Shown here one piece after another: positions 17,993 through 26,847 of a DNA stretch of 64,000 bases. Source of the DNA: Sphingomonas sp. JUb134 (lineage in GTDB: Bacteria; Pseudomonadota; Alphaproteobacteria; Sphingomonadales; Sphingomonadaceae); NCBI RefSeq assembly GCF_004341505.2, contig NZ_SLYP02000001.1:2504501-2568500 (forward strand), in the 5' to 3' direction. Numbering within the stretch: position 1 is the stretch's first letter; every line of letters begins with the position of its first letter. A model generated the notes under the pieces. The model did not search any database. It had not been told where the DNA came from and saw nothing but the letters and a program-made list of their open reading frames with translations. The translations under genes were made by a program, and so were the position numbers.

Positions 17993-18555
17993 TGCGCATC
18001 ATTTCCGGCCAGTGGCGCGGGCGGCCGATCGCCGCACCCAAGGGTGAGGCGACGCGCCCGACCGCGGATCGCACGCGCGAGGCGCTGTTTTCCATGCTGG
18101 CGAGCCGGGTCGGCAGCTTCGAGGGGCTGGCGGTCGCGGACCTGTTCGCGGGCTCGGGCGCGCTCGGGCTCGAGGCGTTGTCGCGCGGCGCGGCGTCGTG
18201 CCTGTTCGTGGAACAGGACCGCCACGCGCTCGACGCGCTGCGCGCCAATGTCGAGAAGCTCGGCGCCCGGGGCGCGCAGGTGCGGGCGCAGTCGGTGCTG
18301 GCGCTGGGGCCGACCGCGACGCCGCTCGACCTGGTGATGATGGACCCGCTCTATGCGAGCGGGGCCGGCTGGGTGGCGGCCGACAAGCTCGCGCGGCTCG
18401 GCTGGATCGGACCGGCGACCTGGGTGAGCGTCGAAACCGGGCGCACCGAGGATGCCGATGCCGCCGGCTTTGTGATCGATGCCGAGCGCGTCTACGGCAA
18501 GGCCAAGCTCACTTTGCTGCGCCGCGCGGAACCAGCCACAGACCCCCAAGACTGA
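17992..18555 (+). CDS. rsmD: 16S rRNA (guanine-966-N2) methyltransferase
   Basis: A 187-residue SAM-dependent methyltransferase. It opens with MRIISGQWRGR, then RPTADRTREALFSML and the SAM motif DLFAGSGALGLEALSRG (residues 50-66). The catalytic motif, normally DPPY, reads DPLY here (Asp118-Tyr121). The outer Asp-Pro and Tyr are kept, so it may still work. Coupled to rluB by one-base overlap, a logical pairing of rRNA-modifying enzymes. The 3' end overlaps the convergent transporter gene by 47 bases. Confidence 0.92.
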   Translation: MRIISGQWRGRPIAAPKGEATRPTADRTREALFSMLASRVGSFEGLAVADLFAGSGALGLEALSRGAASCLFVEQDRHALDALRANVEKLGARGAQVRAQSVLALGPTATPLDLVMMDPLYASGAGWVAADKLARLGWIGPATWVSVETGRTEDADAAGFVIDAERVYGKAKLTLLRRAEPATDPQD

Positions 18556-19822
18556 ACAGTCCGGCGACGGCGAGGTAAAGCCCCACCGGGGTGAGCCCGC
18601 CCGCCTGGGCGAAGGCCTCGGCCGCCATGGGCGTGACCGCGCCGCCGATCACGCCGCCGACGTTGAACGCCATCGACGCGCCGGTGTAGCGCACGCGCGG
18701 CGGGAACAGGCCCGGCAGCCAGGCGCCGAGCGGCCCATAGACGAAGCCCATCGCGAACAGCGCGATCGCCAGCCACGCCGTCACCGCCGCGACGGTGCCG
18801 CCGCCCATCAGCGGCTGCATTAGCAGGCCGGCGATCACCACGCCGCCGCAGCCGAAGGCGAGCACGCGACCGGTGGTGCTGCGATCCGCCCACCAGCCGG
18901 CGAGCGCAATGCCGGCGGCCATGAACAGGATCGCGAACAGCTGCATCGAGAGGAAGGTCTCGCGCGGGAAGCCAAGGCGGGTGGTGCCGTGGCCGAGCGC
19001 GAACGCGGTGGCGATATAGTAGAGCGCGAAGCAGGCGACCGCCCCGAAGGTGCCGGCGAACGTCCCGCGCAGGTGACTGCGGAAGAGTTCGGCGAGCGGC
19101 ACGGAGGCGGGTGCCTCGTGTTCCAGGGCGGCGCGGAACTCGGCGGTCTCGGTGAGCTTCAGGCGCACCCACAGGCCGAGACCGACCAGCAGCGCGCTGG
19201 CGAGGAACGGCAGCCGCCAGCCCCAGCTGCGGAAGGCCGCCTCGTCGAGGCCGAGCCCGAGCAGCAGGAACAGGCCGTTGGCGGCGAGGAACCCGACCGG
19301 TGCGCCCAGCTGCGGCACTGATCCGAAGCGGCCGGCCCAGCCCTTGGGCGCATTCTCCACCGCCAGCAGCGCCGCCCCGCCCCACTCGCCGCCGAGGCCG
19401 AGCCCCTGGGCGAAGCGCAGCAGGCACAGCAGGAACGGCGCGAGCAGGCCGACCTGGCCATAGGTGGGCAGAAACGCGATCGCGAGGGTCGAGCCGCCCA
19501 TCAGCATCAGCGACGCGACCAGCGTCGACTTGCGGCCCATCCGGTCGCCGAAATGGCCGAACAACGCTGCTCCGAGCGGGCGGGCGAGGAACGCGAGGCC
19601 GAGGCTGGCGTAGCTCAGCATCAGTCGCGCCGACTCCGACTCGGCCGGGAAGAACAGCGTGGGGAACACCAGCGCCGCGGCAGTTGCGTAGATGTAGAAA
19701 TCGTAGAATTCGACGGAGGTCCCCACCAGGCTTGCAAGCAGGATGCGGCGGCTGGACGGGCCGCCCCCGGCAGGCAAAACGGCGGCCGGGATCGGCATCG
19801 CGGCGGACGAATGGCTGGTCAT
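18509..19822 (-). CDS. MFS transporter, metabolite:proton symporter (MHS) type
   Basis: A 437-residue permease with about 12 helices. The opening GTSVEFYDFYIYATAAAL and the loop motif FGHFGDRMGRKSTL are typical of the MHS group (ProP, KgtP, ShiA), which import osmolytes or organic acids with protons; the second half has the GWWADRSTTGR loop. Substrate cannot be assigned. Translation ends inside the antisense rsmD 3' end. The ATG at 19822 faces the interspersed repeat B and, beyond it, uvrD. Confidence 0.85.
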   Translation of the reverse strand: MTSHSSAAMPIPAAVLPAGGGPSSRRILLASLVGTSVEFYDFYIYATAAALVFPTLFFPAESESARLMLSYASLGLAFLARPLGAALFGHFGDRMGRKSTLVASLMLMGGSTLAIAFLPTYGQVGLLAPFLLCLLRFAQGLGLGGEWGGAALLAVENAPKGWAGRFGSVPQLGAPVGFLAANGLFLLLGLGLDEAAFRSWGWRLPFLASALLVGLGLWVRLKLTETAEFRAALEHEAPASVPLAELFRSHLRGTFAGTFGAVACFALYYIATAFALGHGTTRLGFPRETFLSMQLFAILFMAAGIALAGWWADRSTTGRVLAFGCGGVVIAGLLMQPLMGGGTVAAVTAWLAIALFAMGFVYGPLGAWLPGLFPPRVRYTGASMAFNVGGVIGGAVTPMAAEAFAQAGGLTPVGLYLAVAGLFSLGGLWLVPRGAAK

Positions 19823-19922
19823 GAGCGCTGGTTGGCGGGCGCGTTGCGCAAGGTCAACCTAGCCGCGCATCTTTGTTGCAGATGATAACGCCGCAGCGTA
19901 GCATCGTTACGCACCCTATCTC

Positions 19923-20010
19923 GTGCTCCTGCGAAGGCAGGAGCCCACGGTTCCGAGCGTGACAGGTCGTTGTTCTGCTTGGCCCTGGATCCCTGCTTTC
20001 GCAGGGATAC
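19923..20010 (+). repeat. Interspersed double-hairpin repeat, copy B (88 bp)
   Basis: Second 88-base copy, in the opposite orientation to copy A, in the 285-base divergent gap between the MHS transporter and uvrD. Left arm starts GTGCTCCTGCGAAGGCAGGA; right arm is TCCCTGCTTTCGCAGGGATAC, with a compensating change inside its hairpin (CCCTGC/GCAGGG). The rest of the gap shows nothing recognisable. Short open frames that cross it are artefacts of the repeat. Confidence 0.85.
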
Positions 20011-20107
20011 GGCAGCTGCCGGGGCGGCTATTGCCTCAACCTCCAGCGCGAGGAATGCCATGGTTCAAGCCTTGCCCCGGCAGGCTTCGTTCCCTAGCTG
20101 TTCGCGC

Positions 20108-22393
20108 ATGACCGTGCCGCAGACGCCCCCCTCGCCCCAGGACCCGCCGTATCTGCGGGGCCTCAACGACCCGCAGCGCGAGGCGGTGCTGACGAGCGAA
20201 GGTCCGGTGCTGGTGCTGGCCGGCGCGGGCACGGGCAAGACCGCGGCGCTGACGGCGCGGCTGGCGCACCTCCTCTATACGCGCAAGGCATGGCCGTCGG
20301 AGATCCTGTCGGTCACCTTCACCAACAAGGCCGCGCGCGAGATGCGCGAGCGCGTCGGGCGGCTGGTCGGCGATGCGGTGGAGGGCATGCCGTGGCTCGG
20401 GACCTTCCACGCGATCGGCGCGAAGATGCTGCGCCGCCATGCCGAGCTGGTGGGGCTGCAGTCGAACTTCACCATTCTCGACACCGACGACCAGCTGCGG
20501 CTGATGAAGCAGCTGATCGTGGCGGCGAACCTCGACGAGAAGCGGTTTCCCGCGCGCCAGCTCGCCGGCGTGATCGACAGCTGGAAGAACAAGGGGATGA
20601 CCCCCGCCGACGTCGACGCGGGCGAGAGCGAGCGTTTCGCCAACGGTCGCGGCGGCGAGCTGTACCAGCAGTATCAGGACCGCCTGAAAGCGGTGAACGC
20701 CTGCGACTTCGGCGACCTGCTGCTGCACGTGCTGACCATCCTGCGCACCCATCGCGACGTGTTGGAGCAGTATCAGCAGCGCTTCCGCTACATCATGGTG
20801 GACGAGTACCAGGACACCAACTCGGTTCAGTATCTGTGGCTGCGGCTGCTGGCGCAGGAGCGCAAGAATATCTGCTGCGTCGGCGACGACGACCAGTCGA
20901 TCTATTCCTGGCGCGGCGCGCAGGTGGAGAACATCCTGCGCTTCGAACGCGACTTCCCGGGTGCTAAGGTGATCCGGCTGGAGCAGAATTACCGCTCCAC
21001 CCCGCACATCCTGGGCGCGGCCGGCGGCGTCATCGCCAACAACAGCGGCCGGCTGGGCAAGCAGCTGTGGACCGAGCTCGACGCGGGCGAGAAGGTGCGC
21101 GTGATCGGCGTCTGGGATGGCCCCGAGGAAGCGCGCCGCGTCGGCGAGGAGATGGAGGCGTGCCGCCGCGCGGGCAAATCCTATGACGAGATGGCGATCC
21201 TGGTTCGCGCCCAGCACCAGACCCGCGAGTTCGAAGACCGCTTCATCGCGATCGGCCTTCCCTATCGTATCGTCGGGGGCCAGCGCTTCTACGAGCGGAT
21301 GGAGATCCGCGACGCCATCGCCTACCTGCGCGTCGTCAACCAGCCGGCCGACGACCTGGCGTTCGAGCGCATCGTCAACGTTCCCAAGCGCGGGCTGGGC
21401 GACAAGGCGGTAGCGACGGTGCACCGCTATGCGCGCGCGACCGGCAGCCCGCTGATGACGGCGGCGGCGCGCATCCTCGATACCGACGAGTTGACCGGCG
21501 CGGCGCGCAAGTCGCTCGGCCGCTTGGTCGGCGACATCGCCCGCTGGCGCGACATGGCGCGCGACCTGCCCCACCCCGAGCTCGCCCGCCAGCTGCTCGA
21601 CGAGAGCGGCTATACGGCGATGTGGCAGGCGGAGAAGTCGGCCGAGGCGGCCGGGCGGCTGGAGAACCTCAACGAACTCGTCCGCGCGATGGAGGAGTAT
21701 GACAGCCTGGGCGCGTTCCTGGAGCATGTCAGCCTGGTGATGGACAATGAAGGCGCAACCCAGGAGCCGCAGGTCACCATCATGACGATCCACGCCGCCA
21801 AGGGGCTGGAGTTCGACACGGTGTTCCTGGCCGGTTGGGAGGAAGGACTGTTTCCCTCGCAGCGTTCGCTCGACGAGGGCGGGCTCGCCAGCCTGGAGGA
21901 GGAACGCCGCCTCGCTTATGTCGCGATCACCCGCGCGCGACGGTTGGCGGTGATCCTGCATGCCGCCAACCGCCGCATCTATGGCCAGTGGACCTCCTCG
22001 CTCCCCAGCCGCTTCGTCGGCGAATTGCCGGCCGAGCATATCGACGCCGAGACCACCATGGCGGGCGGCGAGAGCCTGTGGCGGGCCAACTGGTCCGAGC
22101 GGGCCGATCCGTTCGCGGACGTCAGCCGCGGCACCGGTCGCGGGCCGGGCTGGCAGCGGGCGGCGAGCAGCGGATCGACCTTCACCCGCGACGCTCCCCG
22201 TGTGATCGAAAGCCGCGCGAGTGCGGTGAGCCTGGGCAACAAGGGCCGCAGCGACGTGAGCGTCGGCCTGCGCGTGTTCCACCAGAAGTTCGGATACGGC
22301 ACGATCGCCGCGATCGAGGGCAACAAGCTGGAGATCGATTTCGAGACCGGCGGGCGCAAGCGCGTGCTCGACAGCTTCGTGACGATCGGCTGA
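20108..22393 (+). CDS. uvrD: UvrD/PcrA-type ATP-dependent DNA helicase
   Basis: A 761-residue superfamily-1A 3'-5' helicase for nucleotide excision and mismatch repair. Motifs in order: Q motif LNDPQREAV, Walker A GAGTGKT (39-45), TFTNKAAREM (Ia), VDEYQDTN (II), VGDDDQSIYSWRGA (III), QNYRST (IV), IHAAKGLEFD (V) and AITRARRLA (VI). The C-terminus has a Tudor-like module (VFHQKFGYGTIAAIEG), as in PcrA, which binds RNA polymerase. ATG 20108 chosen; in-frame starts further up run into repeat B. Confidence 0.95.
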   Translation: MTVPQTPPSPQDPPYLRGLNDPQREAVLTSEGPVLVLAGAGTGKTAALTARLAHLLYTRKAWPSEILSVTFTNKAAREMRERVGRLVGDAVEGMPWLGTFHAIGAKMLRRHAELVGLQSNFTILDTDDQLRLMKQLIVAANLDEKRFPARQLAGVIDSWKNKGMTPADVDAGESERFANGRGGELYQQYQDRLKAVNACDFGDLLLHVLTILRTHRDVLEQYQQRFRYIMVDEYQDTNSVQYLWLRLLAQERKNICCVGDDDQSIYSWRGAQVENILRFERDFPGAKVIRLEQNYRSTPHILGAAGGVIANNSGRLGKQLWTELDAGEKVRVIGVWDGPEEARRVGEEMEACRRAGKSYDEMAILVRAQHQTREFEDRFIAIGLPYRIVGGQRFYERMEIRDAIAYLRVVNQPADDLAFERIVNVPKRGLGDKAVATVHRYARATGSPLMTAAARILDTDELTGAARKSLGRLVGDIARWRDMARDLPHPELARQLLDESGYTAMWQAEKSAEAAGRLENLNELVRAMEEYDSLGAFLEHVSLVMDNEGATQEPQVTIMTIHAAKGLEFDTVFLAGWEEGLFPSQRSLDEGGLASLEEERRLAYVAITRARRLAVILHAANRRIYGQWTSSLPSRFVGELPAEHIDAETTMAGGESLWRANWSERADPFADVSRGTGRGPGWQRAASSGSTFTRDAPRVIESRASAVSLGNKGRSDVSVGLRVFHQKFGYGTIAAIEGNKLEIDFETGGRKRVLDSFVTIG

Positions 22394-22536
22394 GTGGGCG
22401 TGGCGGACGCGGCCTTGCTGTCGCTCCGCTTCTCTGCACGGCCGGCCGCGTTCGGGATTTGAACCCAAAGGCGTGCCCTTGCGTTCAGGCATCTGTTGCG
22501 CTGCAACAAATTGCCCGATCACGGCTTGGAGCCCGC

Positions 22537-24039
22537 ATGCGATACCCGACCCGACGTGAGATCGTCGCCACTGCCGGCCTGGCAGCCCTTTTCGGCGGCC
22601 CGTTTGCCGCCATGGCGCGCAAGACGCAGAGCCCGGCCCAGCCCTTTTCCTGGGAGGCACTGCAGGAGCGCGCCGCGACCCTCGCGCGCCAGCCCTATCG
22701 CGCGCCCGAGCGCGTCGCGGCGGCCGCGGCGATCGACTATGACGCGGTCGGTTCGATCCGCTACCGGCCGGAAGAGACGCTGGCGGGCGGCATCCGCCTG
22801 TTCCCGCTCGGCCGCTATGCGCCGACCCCGGTCAAGATCAACATCGTCGAGAACGGCCAGGCGCACGCCGTCCCCTTCTCGCGTGACCTGTTCCAGGCGG
22901 TGTCCGGCCATGCGCCGCCGCTCGGCATCGCCGGCTTCCGCGCGATGGTGCCGGGCAAGGAGAGCGACTGGATGGCGTTCCAGGGGGCTTCCTATTTCCG
23001 CACGGCCGGGTCGCAGGACCAATATGGCTTGTCGGCACGCGGGATCGCGATCAACACCGGCATTTCCGGGCGCGAGGAGTTCCCCGACTTCACCGAGTTC
23101 TGGATCGAGCGCACCGGTGCGGACGCCTATACCGTCTATGCGCTGATGGACGGCGCCAGCGTGACCGGCGCCTATCGCATCGCCAGCCACCACCAGAACG
23201 GCGTGCAGCAGGACGTGTCGGCGGTGCTGCACCTGCGCCGCGACGTCGAACGGCTGGGCATCGCGCCCGCCACCAGCATGTTCTGGTATGGCGAGGGCAA
23301 CCGCGGCGCGGCCGTCGACTGGCGCCCGGAGATCCACGACTCCGATGGCCTCGCCCTGCTGACCGGACGCGGCGAGCGTATCTGGCGCCCGCTGGTCAAC
23401 CCGCCGCACGAGACGCTGGACAGCTTCGCCGACGAGAACCCGCGCGGCTTCGGCCTGCTCCAGCGCGACCGCGACTTCGACCATTATCAGGACGATGGCG
23501 CCTTCTACGACCGCCGGCCCAACCTGTGGGTCGAGCCGCGCGGGCAATGGGGCCGCGGCAACGTGGTGCTGTTCGCCTTCCCGACCGCGGCCGAGACGGT
23601 CGACAACATCGTCTCCTTCTGGGTGCCGGCAGAGGCGCCCAAGGCGGGCCAGCGATTGCAGTTCGACTATGGCCTGCGCTGGGGATCGGACGATCCGACG
23701 CTGTCGCAGGCGACCGCGCACGTGGTCGACAGCTGGACCGGCGTTGCCGGGCGTCCGGGCGACGCGCCGACCAAGGGCGCGCGCAAGCTCGTCGTGGACT
23801 TCGAGGGCACCGGCCTTGCCGGTCTCGACCGGTCGAGCGGGGTCTCGCCCGCGATCGACGTCGCGCGCGGCAAGCTGATCGCCAGCGCCGCCTATCCCGT
23901 GGTCGGGCAGAAGAACCGCTGGCGGATCACCGCCGACATCGCGCCCGAGGGCAATGGTCCGGCCGACGTGCGGCTGTTCCTGAAGCGGGGCGACCGTGCG
24001 CTCAGCGAGACGCTGTTGTTTCCGGTGTTCAACGGGTGA
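22537..24039 (+). CDS. opgD: Periplasmic glucan biosynthesis protein OpgD/OpgG family
   Basis: A 500-residue MdoG-family protein that shapes osmoregulated periplasmic glucans (backbone branching or release). The N-terminus TRREIVATAGLAALFGG with an AMA cut site looks like a Tat signal, as in OpgD rather than OpgG, hence the symbol. The core has YRPEETLAGG, FPLGRYAPTPV, FQGASYFR, GLSARGIAINTG and DWRPEIHDSDGL. The stop overlaps the opgH GTG (GTGA), so the two are one operon. The 143 bases before it contain no clear feature apart from a tRNA-T-arm look-alike. Confidence 0.9.
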   Translation: MRYPTRREIVATAGLAALFGGPFAAMARKTQSPAQPFSWEALQERAATLARQPYRAPERVAAAAAIDYDAVGSIRYRPEETLAGGIRLFPLGRYAPTPVKINIVENGQAHAVPFSRDLFQAVSGHAPPLGIAGFRAMVPGKESDWMAFQGASYFRTAGSQDQYGLSARGIAINTGISGREEFPDFTEFWIERTGADAYTVYALMDGASVTGAYRIASHHQNGVQQDVSAVLHLRRDVERLGIAPATSMFWYGEGNRGAAVDWRPEIHDSDGLALLTGRGERIWRPLVNPPHETLDSFADENPRGFGLLQRDRDFDHYQDDGAFYDRRPNLWVEPRGQWGRGNVVLFAFPTAAETVDNIVSFWVPAEAPKAGQRLQFDYGLRWGSDDPTLSQATAHVVDSWTGVAGRPGDAPTKGARKLVVDFEGTGLAGLDRSSGVSPAIDVARGKLIASAAYPVVGQKNRWRITADIAPEGNGPADVRLFLKRGDRALSETLLFPVFNG

Positions 24040-25853
24040 AGCAGCCGGCTCGCCTCCCGGCAGAGGCCCCCATCGACATGCCGGTCCAGCAGTTCGACGG
24101 GCCGCCGCCCCCGCGCAGGATTCCCGAACCCTGGTCGGGTCCCAGCGAGGACGGCGGCGACCTGCTCGCACGGCGCGTGCTGCTGGTACTGCTCACCGCG
24201 ATGCTGGCGACCGCCGCCTCGACCGCGCTCAAGGAGTCGCTGGTCGCAGATGGCTGGAGCGTCACCGACGCGCTGCTACTGGTCATCTTCTTCCCGCTGT
24301 TCGCGCTGATCTCCTTCGGGTTCATCAATGCGTCGATCGGGTTCCTGCTGCTCATCACCGGCCTGCGTCCCGGCTTCATGCCGACCCCGCGCTGGTCGGC
24401 GCCGCTGAAGGGCCGCACCGCCATCCTGATGCCGGTCCACAACGAGGACGTGGCGGCGGTCTATGGGCGCATCGCCCAGATGGCCGAGGCGATCGCCCAG
24501 GGCGGCATGGCCAAGCACTTCGACTTCTTCATCCTGAGCGATTCCGCCCCCGAAGCGGAGGCGGAGGAAGTCGCGGCATGGCGGGCGCTGGCGCAGCAGC
24601 TCGACTGCGCGCTCTACTATCGCCGGCGGACACAGAACGTCGGGCGCAAGCCGGGCAACGTCGCCGAGTGGATCCGGCGGTTCGGCGGCGCCTACGACTA
24701 TATGCTGATGCTCGATGCCGACAGCCTGATGGGTGGCGACACGATCATCGGCATGGCGCAGGTGCTCGACCGGCGGCCAGCGGTGGCACTGCTCCAGACG
24801 GTGCCGATGGTGATCGGCGCGACCACGCTGTTCCAGCGCTGGATGCAGTTCGCGAGCCATCTCTACGGCCCGATCTCGACCGCCGGGCTGGTGTGGTGGT
24901 CCGGGTCGGAGGCGACCTTCTGGGGCCACAATGCGCTGATCCGCATCGAGGCGTTCGCCGCCTGCTGCGGCCTGCCCGAGCTTCCCGGCGGACCGCCGTT
25001 CGGCGGCACCATCATGAGCCACGACATGGTGGAGGCGGCACTGCTGCGGCGGCGCGGGTGGCGGGTGCACATGGTGCTGACGGATGCGACCTTCGAGGAA
25101 TATCCGCCGACGCTGATCGATGCCGCCGTCCGCGACCGGCGCTGGGCGCAGGGCAACATCCAGCACCTGCGGCTGCTCGGCGCCTCCGGCTTCCACTGGA
25201 TCAACCGGTTGCAGCTGTTGCTGGGCGCTTCGGCCTATCTCGCCTCCCCGCTCTGGCTGCTCTTGATCCTGACCAGCATCGTCCAGGCGCTGGTGGGCGA
25301 GCCGAGCCTGATGAACCGGGGCACCTCGGCTGTGGTGCTGGCGGTGACGCTGCTGCTGCTGTTCGGACCCAAGCTGCTGAGCGTGATCTGGGCGACGGCC
25401 GACCGCGAGCGCCGCGAGGCGCTGGGTGGATGGCGGACGATCGGCCGGTCGGTGCTGCTGGACGTGCCGCTCTCGATGCTGGTCGCCCCGGCGATCGCAC
25501 TGACGCAGACGATCGACCTGGTCGGCATCGCCGCGGGCAAGCGGTCCGCCTGGGACCCGCAGAGCCGGCAGCGCGACGGCCTCGCCATGCGCGACATCCT
25601 GCCGCGCTATCGCTGGCACCTGGGGTTCGGGGTGGTGCTGCTGCTCCTGTCGCCCCTGATGCCGGTGACGGCGCTGTGGCTGCTGCCCGTCACGCTGGGG
25701 CTGCTGCTCTCGCCGCTAGCGGTTCAGTGGACCGCGAGCGCGCGCGCGGGTGCCTGGGCTGCACGGCACGCGATCTTCGAGCCGCGCTACGGACAGCTGA
25801 GGACGGCGCCGCTTCCCGAACAGCGCGTGGGGCCCGCTCCGACGCCGGTCTGA
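24036..25853 (+). CDS. opgH: Glucan biosynthesis glucosyltransferase OpgH
   Basis: A 605-residue inner-membrane GT2 glycosyltransferase that builds the beta-1,2-glucan backbone from UDP-glucose. Two helices near 48-110, a cytosolic GT2 domain with AILMPVHNED, LMLDADSLM (metal Asp) and SHDMVEAALLRRRGW, RRWAQGNIQH as the QxxRW-like motif, then several C-terminal helices. GTG at 24036 overlaps the opgD stop and is preferred to the ATG at 24078. Shorter than E. coli MdoH (847), lacking most of its N-terminal extension, as usual in alphaproteobacteria. Confidence 0.92.
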   Translation: MKQPARLPAEAPIDMPVQQFDGPPPPRRIPEPWSGPSEDGGDLLARRVLLVLLTAMLATAASTALKESLVADGWSVTDALLLVIFFPLFALISFGFINASIGFLLLITGLRPGFMPTPRWSAPLKGRTAILMPVHNEDVAAVYGRIAQMAEAIAQGGMAKHFDFFILSDSAPEAEAEEVAAWRALAQQLDCALYYRRRTQNVGRKPGNVAEWIRRFGGAYDYMLMLDADSLMGGDTIIGMAQVLDRRPAVALLQTVPMVIGATTLFQRWMQFASHLYGPISTAGLVWWSGSEATFWGHNALIRIEAFAACCGLPELPGGPPFGGTIMSHDMVEAALLRRRGWRVHMVLTDATFEEYPPTLIDAAVRDRRWAQGNIQHLRLLGASGFHWINRLQLLLGASAYLASPLWLLLILTSIVQALVGEPSLMNRGTSAVVLAVTLLLLFGPKLLSVIWATADRERREALGGWRTIGRSVLLDVPLSMLVAPAIALTQTIDLVGIAAGKRSAWDPQSRQRDGLAMRDILPRYRWHLGFGVVLLLLSPLMPVTALWLLPVTLGLLLSPLAVQWTASARAGAWAARHAIFEPRYGQLRTAPLPEQRVGPAPTPV

Positions 25854-25915
25854 CGGCGCCGGTGCACCGTTTTCCGGGCCTGGCGCGTTGCGGCTCCATC
25901 AAGAGGAGGTGAGCC

Positions 25916-26185
25916 ATGGAAATCATCCGATTGCCGAGCGGAGAGGTGGCGCCGGGCGACGTCGACTGCATCAGCATCGTCGCGCTTTCGGACGGCCGGT
26001 ATGACCTGTCGGGCGCGGCGCTGGTCGCCTGCGGCGACGGCGATGAGGTGCAGTCGGTGGCGCTGATCGGCCTGCCGCCGTTCGAGACGCGCGAAGCCGC
26101 CGAGGACGCAGGGCTCGCCTGGGCGGCGGAACAGTGCGTCGAGCGTATCTATGTGACGGACGTGGAGTTCTGCGTGCAGCCCTAG
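25916..26185 (+). CDS. Conserved hypothetical small protein
   Basis: An 89-residue acidic, soluble protein preceded by a near-ideal ribosome site (AGGAGG, eight bases before the ATG). No motif is recognised. The pattern of alternating hydrophobic strands (ISIVALSDGRYDLSG, SVALIGLPPF) and one central helix rich in Ala/Glu suggests a small alpha-beta fold. It follows opgH by 62 bases and could be the last gene of that operon. It ends at a strong bidirectional hairpin. Confidence 0.7.
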   Translation: MEIIRLPSGEVAPGDVDCISIVALSDGRYDLSGAALVACGDGDEVQSVALIGLPPFETREAAEDAGLAWAAEQCVERIYVTDVEFCVQP

Positions 26186-26192
26186 CCGCGGC

Positions 26193-26226
26193 GGGCGCCG
26201 CTTGCCCCGAAGGCCGAGCGGCGCCC
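26193..26226. terminator. Bidirectional hairpin terminator
   Basis: A perfect 10-base-pair stem, GGGCGCCGCT (26193-26202) with AGCGGCGCCC (26217-26226), loop of 14 bases. It lies between the convergent ends of the 89-residue protein gene and the 26-residue mini-gene at 26232, so it can serve both. No T tract. Confidence 0.6.
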
Positions 26227-26231
26227 GGTGC

Positions 26232-26312
26232 TTAGCGGAAGAACAGGAAGTAGAGGATCAGCACCACCGGGAGCGGCACGCCCAGCACCCACAGCAAACA
26301 GCCTCGCTTCAT
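26232..26312 (-). CDS. 26-residue membrane mini-protein
   Basis: A very short open frame encoding MKRGC, then one hydrophobic helix with a central Pro-Leu-Pro (LLWVLGVPLPVVLILYFLFF) and a final Arg. Positive-inside charge at the start and a full-length membrane span make it look like a genuine single-span mini-protein. The codons are GC-rich at position three, and it sits in a gap that otherwise has no gene, closed by a hairpin on its 3' side. Ribosome site is weak. Function unknown. Confidence 0.55.
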   Translation of the reverse strand: MKRGCLLWVLGVPLPVVLILYFLFFR

Positions 26313-26488
26313 CGTTTGATCTTTTTCGTTACGGCCAAACAACGTGGGCTCACCGGTTTAGTTGCCGGGCCGCCGAGATGCCGGCCTGACGCGTCCGCCG
26401 CTCTTGCTCATCTGCGGGAAACATTCCTCCGGCTAGGGGTTCTGCCCCCGCCGCCAGTGTATCGGCGGACCGAGGGAGTAAGAAGTCC

Positions 26489-26839
26489 ATGCAGAAGTTG
26501 CTCGCAGGCGCGCTTGGCGCCGTCCTGGTCATGATCGCCCCCGCTGCCTCCGCACAGGCGCGACACGATCCCGCACCCCACGCCCAGGGCCAGCACCAGC
26601 AGAGCCGCACGACCGTTCGGACGGTCACCCGCACGACCACGACCACGCGCGGCAACAGCTATGGCAATTGGAACAACGGCTGGGGTGCGCGCCCCGGTGC
26701 GCCGACCGCCGCCTATCGCGGCCGCCAGAACGACTGGTACCGCCACGTCCGCGCCTGCCAGCAGCGCTTCCGCAGCTACAACAGCCGCACCGACAGCTAC
26801 ACGGTGCGCCGTGGCGTGACCCGCCGCTGCACGCTCTGA
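26489..26839 (+). CDS. Secreted BA14K-like protein
   Basis: A 116-residue protein with a Sec signal peptide (about 1-23, ending ASA) and a Thr/Arg/Gln/Asn-rich middle (RTTVRTVTRTTTTTR). The last 35 residues, HVRACQQRFRSYNSRTDSYT and a final Cys, match the BA14K C-terminal motif (two cysteines around RYxSYxxxTxTY). BA14K proteins are periplasmic or surface proteins of alphaproteobacteria with unclear role. A perfect palindrome terminator follows. Confidence 0.75.
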   Translation: MQKLLAGALGAVLVMIAPAASAQARHDPAPHAQGQHQQSRTTVRTVTRTTTTTRGNSYGNWNNGWGARPGAPTAAYRGRQNDWYRHVRACQQRFRSYNSRTDSYTVRRGVTRRCTL

Positions 26840-26847
26840 CCCATGCT

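Noticed and set aside
19819-20061. Short open frames with peptides like RRQEPxxxS and PAFAGARD within the repeats
   Set aside because: They recur only because the DNA repeat recurs in both orientations; no ribosome site or family.
22451-22469. TTCGGGATTTGAACCCAAA looks like a tRNA T-arm on the minus strand
   Set aside because: No matching 5' acceptor strand (GCCGCGT or similar), anticodon arm or CCA could be found at the right distances, so no complete tRNA folds.
20036-22660. An 874-codon open frame antisense to uvrD
   Set aside because: Shadow of a strongly conserved helicase gene; no domain seen.
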